This document shows, piece after piece, positions 60,651-64,000 of a stretch of 64,000 bases of DNA. The notes under the pieces are model-generated. The model had not been told where the DNA came from. It saw nothing but the letters and a program-made list of their open reading frames with translations, and searched no databases. Source of the stretch: Halostella litorea (GTDB lineage: Archaea; Halobacteriota; Halobacteria; Halobacteriales; Natronoarchaeaceae); the NCBI RefSeq assembly GCF_004785955.1, contig NZ_ML214300.1, positions 885,789 to 949,788 on the forward strand, in the 5' to 3' direction. Position 1 is the stretch's first letter; each line of letters starts with the position of its first letter. A program made the translations under genes and the position numbers.

Positions 60651-62063
60651 TCAGAGCGCGCGCTCGACCGCCGACGCCACGCTTCTCGCCTTCTCGGCCA
60701 GCGCCTCGGAGACGTGCCCGGCCTCGACGGCCGCCGCGAGTTCGTCCTCGTCGACGACCGACACCTCGCCGTCCGGCCGCTTGATCACGTCGACGTGGAG
60801 GTCGACGTACCGGATCCCGTCGGGGAACACCTCGACCGGCGTGCAGACGTTGACGTAGGTCCCCTTCCGCTCGCCGTCCTCGCCGCGGTAGACCGTGGGG
60901 TACCACCAGCGCCCCTCAGTTATCTTCGTGATGGCGGCGTCGCCGCGCTCCCGCTCCGTGCCGAGCGCGTCGTACGTGCCGCTGCCGCGGATCGTCCGTC
61001 TGACCGTCAGCTTCCCGTCCGGGTCGAAGTCGGTCACCTCGCCCTCACCCAGCGTGTAGCAGCGGCCGTCGGGCTTCCCGTGGACGATGGCCAGGTCGTC
61101 GCCCTCCCCCGGCCCGTACTGCTCGGCGACGGCGCCGAACGGGAACTCGCGGTCCGCCAGCGCCGCGGCGTCGACGACGCTCTCCACGAAGTCGACGGCC
61201 GAACTCGCGGCGCGGTGGGCCGCCTTCGTCCGGTGGTGGCCCGGCATCGTCGTCTCGACGGCGCGGCGCGCCGCGTCCAGTTCGAACCGGCACTCGCGGC
61301 CGAACCACACCCACCGCGTCGCGTACGGCGCGGCGACGGCCGACGGCGCGTCGCCGTCGGGCGCGTCCGCTATCTCCTCTCCGAGCGCGGCGGCGCGGTC
61401 GGCGGCCGCGTCGAGCGCCTCGCCCAGCGCGTCCATGTCGGCGTCCGCGGCCGCCCGCTCCCAGCGGACGCCCCAGCCGTCCGGCGGGTCGGCCGGCAGC
61501 AGTTCCGTCGTGCGGACGAGTTCGGTCGCACGCTCGCCGGACGCGGCGGCCGAGACGCCGTCCCGCGCCCGCGAGAGCGTGACGAGGCCGCCCGGCAGTT
61601 CCACGTCGGTGCCCAGCAGCGGCCGGTCGTCGCTCCACGGCGGGGCGGGTTCGCGGACCTGCACGCGGAGTTCATCGCCGTCGTCGACGTAGCCGTCGAC
61701 TTTCCGGAAGGGGAGGAATCCCTCGCGGTCGCCGTCGAGCGAGACGACCGCGCCGCTGCCGAGCGTCTCGGTGACGCGGCCGTCGAAGGTGGCCCCGAGC
61801 GCGGCCGCGTCCGGCCAGACGAACGCGTCGCGGCCGACCGCACCGAGGTCGTCGGCGACGGCCGCGGCCGCGTCGGGCGCGCCCGAGACCGACACGCCCT
61901 GCCTGTCGTCTGTCGTGTCGACCCGGGCGTCCGCCGGGGCGGCCGCGAACGCCGCGTCGAACCGGCGGCGGATCGGCGGCGACGCCTGGACCACGTCGAA
62001 GCCGTCGCGGAGGCGCTCGGTGAGGGCGGTGGCGTAGATGCCGCGGACGCGAACGCTCGTCAT
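60651..62063 (-). CDS. FAU-1-type ribonuclease/AU-binding protein (DUF402)
   Basis: A 470-residue RNA-binding enzyme of the FAU-1 family, related to the S1/RNase E-G N-terminus with a DUF402 domain. N-terminal VRVRGIYATALTERLRDG and an S1-like strand region (VVSLDGDREGFLPFRKVDG) precede the C-terminal DUF402 (TITEGRWWYPTVYRG-type WWYP segment, YVNVCTPVEVFPDGIRYVDLHVDVI). Archaeal FAU-1 binds AU-rich RNA and is linked to rRNA processing. Its start overlaps the upstream DUF7532-like gene by 4 bp, so they are translationally coupled. Confidence 0.84.
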   Translation of the reverse strand: MTSVRVRGIYATALTERLRDGFDVVQASPPIRRRFDAAFAAAPADARVDTTDDRQGVSVSGAPDAAAAVADDLGAVGRDAFVWPDAAALGATFDGRVTETLGSGAVVSLDGDREGFLPFRKVDGYVDDGDELRVQVREPAPPWSDDRPLLGTDVELPGGLVTLSRARDGVSAAASGERATELVRTTELLPADPPDGWGVRWERAAADADMDALGEALDAAADRAAALGEEIADAPDGDAPSAVAAPYATRWVWFGRECRFELDAARRAVETTMPGHHRTKAAHRAASSAVDFVESVVDAAALADREFPFGAVAEQYGPGEGDDLAIVHGKPDGRCYTLGEGEVTDFDPDGKLTVRRTIRGSGTYDALGTERERGDAAITKITEGRWWYPTVYRGEDGERKGTYVNVCTPVEVFPDGIRYVDLHVDVIKRPDGEVSVVDEDELAAAVEAGHVSEALAEKARSVASAVERAL

Positions 62064-62437
62064 TCCAGGCGCTCGCGCGAGTCCGCGAACCGGACCCGGT
62101 CGTGGACCGTCGGCCCGAGCGTCAGTTCGACGAGCCCGTCGTCGAGCACGCGGCCGTCCTCGACGTAGACGCCCCAGGAGTCGAACCGGAGCCAGCCCCG
62201 CAACTCGTCGGCGTGGGTCGTCAGGTCGAGGTAGTCGACGGCGTGCTCGGGGTAGTCGCTCGCGGAGTGGGCCATCTCCATGTCGGAGTACACCGTCTCG
62301 CGTCCGTCGAAAAACGCCTCCAGGTCGGCGGCGGCCTCGCGGGTCGACTCGACGACGGCCTCCGAGGCGGCCGCGAGGGCGTCGTCGTCGAGGCCGGCCT
62401 CGCGGAGCGCCCGCTGCGTGCGCTGGTCGAAGTGCAT
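62060..62437 (-). CDS. DUF7532-like protein coupled to FAU-1 gene
   Basis: A 125-residue acidic protein beginning MHFDQRTQRALREAGLDDDALAAASEAVVESTREAAADLEAFF, with an alpha-helical half and a beta ending (LRFDSWGVYVEDGRVLDDGLVELTLGP). I recall this as the haloarchaeal DUF7532 family. Function unknown. The 4-bp stop/start overlap with the FAU-1-type gene suggests the two act together, perhaps in RNA processing; that is inference only. Confidence 0.7.
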   Translation of the reverse strand: MHFDQRTQRALREAGLDDDALAAASEAVVESTREAAADLEAFFDGRETVYSDMEMAHSASDYPEHAVDYLDLTTHADELRGWLRFDSWGVYVEDGRVLDDGLVELTLGPTVHDRVRFADSRERLE

Positions 62438-62495
62438 GCCGTACGCTTCGCGGGCCGGGGATTTGAACAGTCCGGAACGGCGTCTCGGCTCCGAA

Positions 62496-62678
62496 TCAGT
62501 CGTCGGCCGGCACGTCGCCGGTCCAGTTCGCGGCGGCGGCCGTGGGCTCCGGGTCCACGGTCACCTGTTCGTCCTCCGTTTCCGTCTCCGTCTCGGCCTC
62601 GTTCGCTGTCTCTTCCTCGTCCTCTCGGTCCGGTGTCGGCGGCGACGAGTAGTGGATCCCCCTGCTATTGCTGAACAT
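62496..62678 (-). CDS. Small very acidic protein
   Basis: A 60-residue protein with a core of Glu/Asp/Thr repeats (EDEEETANEAETETETEDEQ) and an ending NWTGDVPADD. No domain is recognised. A minus-strand TATA-like GTGCTTAACAC (62703-62713) lies about 28 bp upstream of ATG 62678, which supports expression and leaderless initiation. It diverges from the PrsW-type gene. Confidence 0.5.
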   Translation of the reverse strand: MFSNSRGIHYSSPPTPDREDEEETANEAETETETEDEQVTVDPEPTAAAANWTGDVPADD

Positions 62679-62753
62679 GGAGTTGGCTCTCGGGGTGCTT
62701 CGGTGTTAAGCACCCCCCTAAAACACGTAATGGTATTTTATGGCATGGAATAT

Positions 62754-62760
62754 GTATAAG
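62754..62760 (+). promoter_or_regulatory. TATA box of PrsW-type protease gene
   Basis: GTATAAG, 40-46 bp before ATG 62800; predicts a leader of about 18 nt. An in-frame ATG at 62740 lies upstream of this box and is rejected as start. Confidence 0.55.
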
Positions 62761-62799
62761 GGCCAAAGCGTTACACGCGCCCCAGTCGTACGGACGGGT

Positions 62800-63807
62800 A
62801 TGCCACCCGGACGAGACCCCGTCGAGCGCGCCTCGGACGGCTCGCGGGACCTCTACGACGTGACGCGCTGGGAGCCACGGACGGCCGTCGACAGGCTCGC
62901 CGTGGCGATCCACGGCAGCCTCCGCCCCCTCCTCCGGTGGGTGCTGATACTGCTCGGCGTGGCCCTGCTGGTCGCGCTGGTCGCGCTCGGGGCGCTCGGC
63001 GACGTCCGCGACCCGGCCGTGTGGGGCTTCGTGGCGCTGTCGGCCGTGCCGGCGCTGCTGCTCGCGGCGTACGTCAGGCGGATCGACGTGACCAGCGACG
63101 AACCGCTCCGCCTGCTCGGCTCCACGTTCATCCTCGGCGTGCTGTTCGCCGGCTTCGCCGGGGTCCTGAACGACTTCGGGAGCGCACTGCAGGCGTTCGA
63201 GTTCGGGTCGCTCGGCCTCGGCACCGCGCTGTTTTTCTACCTCGTCGTCGGCCCGGTCGAGGAGACGGTGAAGCTGCTGGCGGTTCGGCTCCACGCGTAC
63301 CGCAGCGACCGCTTCGACTCCGTCGTCGACGGCGCGGTGTACGGGGCCGCCGCCGGCCTCGGCTTCGCCACCATCGAGAACGCGCTGTACATCGCCCGGT
63401 TCGCGGAGGACGGCGGCGTGTTCAGCATCACGTTCGTCCGGGCGCTGGCCGGGCCGGGCCACGTCGTCTACTCCGGCATCGCCGGCTACTACCTCGGCCT
63501 CGCGAAGTTCAACCGCGAGAGCGCCGGCCCCATCGTCGTGAAGGGGCTGCTGATCGCGGCGTTCGTCCACGCCACGTACAACGTCACGGTCGGGGTCGCG
63601 CCGGGTGCGATCGCCGACGCGACCGACCTCTCGATGGGCCTCTCCTTCGTGGCCTACGTCGCCCTCTACGTCGGCGCGGCCGGTTACTACCTCTACCGGA
63701 AGATAGACCGCTACCGGGACGCCTACGAGGCGCTCGGCGCCGACGAGGAGCAGGCCGCCGACGCGTCGCCGGAGCGGGCGGAGTTCGACGGGTCGATCCG
63801 GGACTGA
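62800..63807 (+). CDS. PrsW-family intramembrane metalloprotease
   Basis: A 335-residue membrane protein with about eight hydrophobic segments. PrsW motifs are complete: E154-E155-xx-K158 in PVEETVKL, E193-N194 in ATIENALY, His221 in GPGHVVYSG and His257 in AAFVHATYN, the predicted metal/catalytic residues. The family performs site-1 cleavage of membrane anchors in bacteria; archaeal substrates are unknown. N-terminal 40 residues and the C-terminal 40 residues are hydrophilic. The start at 62800 is set by the TATA box. It is convergent with the riboflavin synthase gene. Confidence 0.88.
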   Translation: MPPGRDPVERASDGSRDLYDVTRWEPRTAVDRLAVAIHGSLRPLLRWVLILLGVALLVALVALGALGDVRDPAVWGFVALSAVPALLLAAYVRRIDVTSDEPLRLLGSTFILGVLFAGFAGVLNDFGSALQAFEFGSLGLGTALFFYLVVGPVEETVKLLAVRLHAYRSDRFDSVVDGAVYGAAAGLGFATIENALYIARFAEDGGVFSITFVRALAGPGHVVYSGIAGYYLGLAKFNRESAGPIVVKGLLIAAFVHATYNVTVGVAPGAIADATDLSMGLSFVAYVALYVGAAGYYLYRKIDRYRDAYEALGADEEQAADASPERAEFDGSIRD

Positions 63808-63818
63808 CGGGGACGGAA

Positions 63819-64000
63819 CTAGTACCCGTCGACTAGCTGCTCGGCGTACTTGGCGATCACGTCCACCTCGACGTTGACGGGGTCGCCCGGCTCCTTGTCC
63901 GACAGCGTCGTCAGGTCGTACGTCGTCGGGACGACCGCGACGGTGAACGTCCCCTCGCCACGCTCGGCCACCGTCAGGCTGATCCCGTCCAGCGACACCG
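63819..64000 (-). CDS. Riboflavin synthase, C-terminal end (partial)
   Basis: The gene runs off the right edge; only the last about 60 codons are visible, ending with TAG (complement of 63819-63821). The sequence reads SLDGISLTVAERG...TFTVAVVPTTYDLTTLSD...GDPVNVEVDVIAKYAEQL, which matches the second lumazine-binding repeat of the bacterial-type homotrimeric riboflavin synthase (alpha chain). This enzyme dismutates two lumazines to riboflavin. The 11-bp spacer to the convergent PrsW-type gene holds nothing. The N-terminus cannot be judged. Confidence 0.85.
   Translation of the reverse strand, partial: VSLDGISLTVAERGEGTFTVAVVPTTYDLTTLSDKEPGDPVNVEVDVIAKYAEQLVDGY

Noticed and set aside
1-64000. 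rRNA genes, CRISPR arrays, complete insertion sequences or integrases
   Set aside because: No repeat-spacer arrays, no rRNA-like sequence and no transposase or recombinase motifs were recognised on either strand.

Overview
The window comes from a haloarchaeon (class Halobacteria). The DNA is very GC-rich, the predicted proteins are strongly acidic, and transcription/translation genes are of archaeal type: split RNA polymerase subunits A'/A'' and B'/B'', aEF-1alpha, aEF-2 and an archaeal NusA-like KH protein. Many TATA boxes sit about 25-30 bp before the start codon, which implies leaderless mRNAs. Surface proteins carry Tat signals, lipoboxes and a PGF-type C-terminal tripartite anchor. I cannot name the genus from sequence alone.

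Layout. 1-5.2 kb: tail of an M29-like aminopeptidase, a DoxX membrane protein, a zinc-finger protein, then a methyltransferase cluster with two isoaspartyl methyltransferase paralogues around a third SAM enzyme. 5.2-7.6 kb: a pilin-like exported protein divergent from a HerA/DUF87-type ATPase, then two identical tRNA-Asp genes with a PD-(D/E)XK endonuclease between them. 7.8-17.4 kb: the core expression operon rpoH-rpoB''-rpoB'-rpoA'-rpoA''-nusA-like-rpsL-rpsG. aEF-2 (23.6-25.8 kb) and tuf-rpsJ (29.1-30.7 kb) continue this conserved neighbourhood. They are separated by an MFS carrier, a PQQ-type sugar dehydrogenase lipoprotein, a zinc-ribbon winged-helix regulator, a HIT protein, a HEXXH protein, an oxidoreductase, a CBS protein with a long disordered N-terminus, and an ACT-protein/homoserine dehydrogenase pair.

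30.8-35.1 kb: rhomboid protease, tRNA-Ala(CGC), then a visibly AT-richer accessory segment holding an interrupted zinc-finger gene and a beta-propeller lipoprotein, followed by an aminotransferase with non-standard cofactor residues. 35.2-45.9 kb: an amidotransferase, two alkaline-phosphatase-superfamily 'sulfatases' of different nucleophile type (one coupled to a DUF1450-type protein), RNase R, several small zinc or uncharacterised proteins, SepF, and a YgfZ/GcvT-like folate protein.

46.0-49.6 kb is the most distinctive unit: a double-domain KaiC-family ATPase overlapping a histidine kinase with a complete LOV photosensory motif, downstream of a 19-bp inverted repeat. 49.7-64 kb: geranylgeranyl-reductase-type flavoprotein, BNR propeller, UvrA, LURP-one-like protein, UspA, AIM24-like protein, ROK kinase, PGF-anchored LVIVD protein, NifU-like protein, FAU-1-type RNase, PrsW-type protease and the C-terminal end of riboflavin synthase. 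No rRNA, CRISPR array or intact insertion sequence was seen. Start codons were chosen by family N-termini, TATA spacing and gene junctions.
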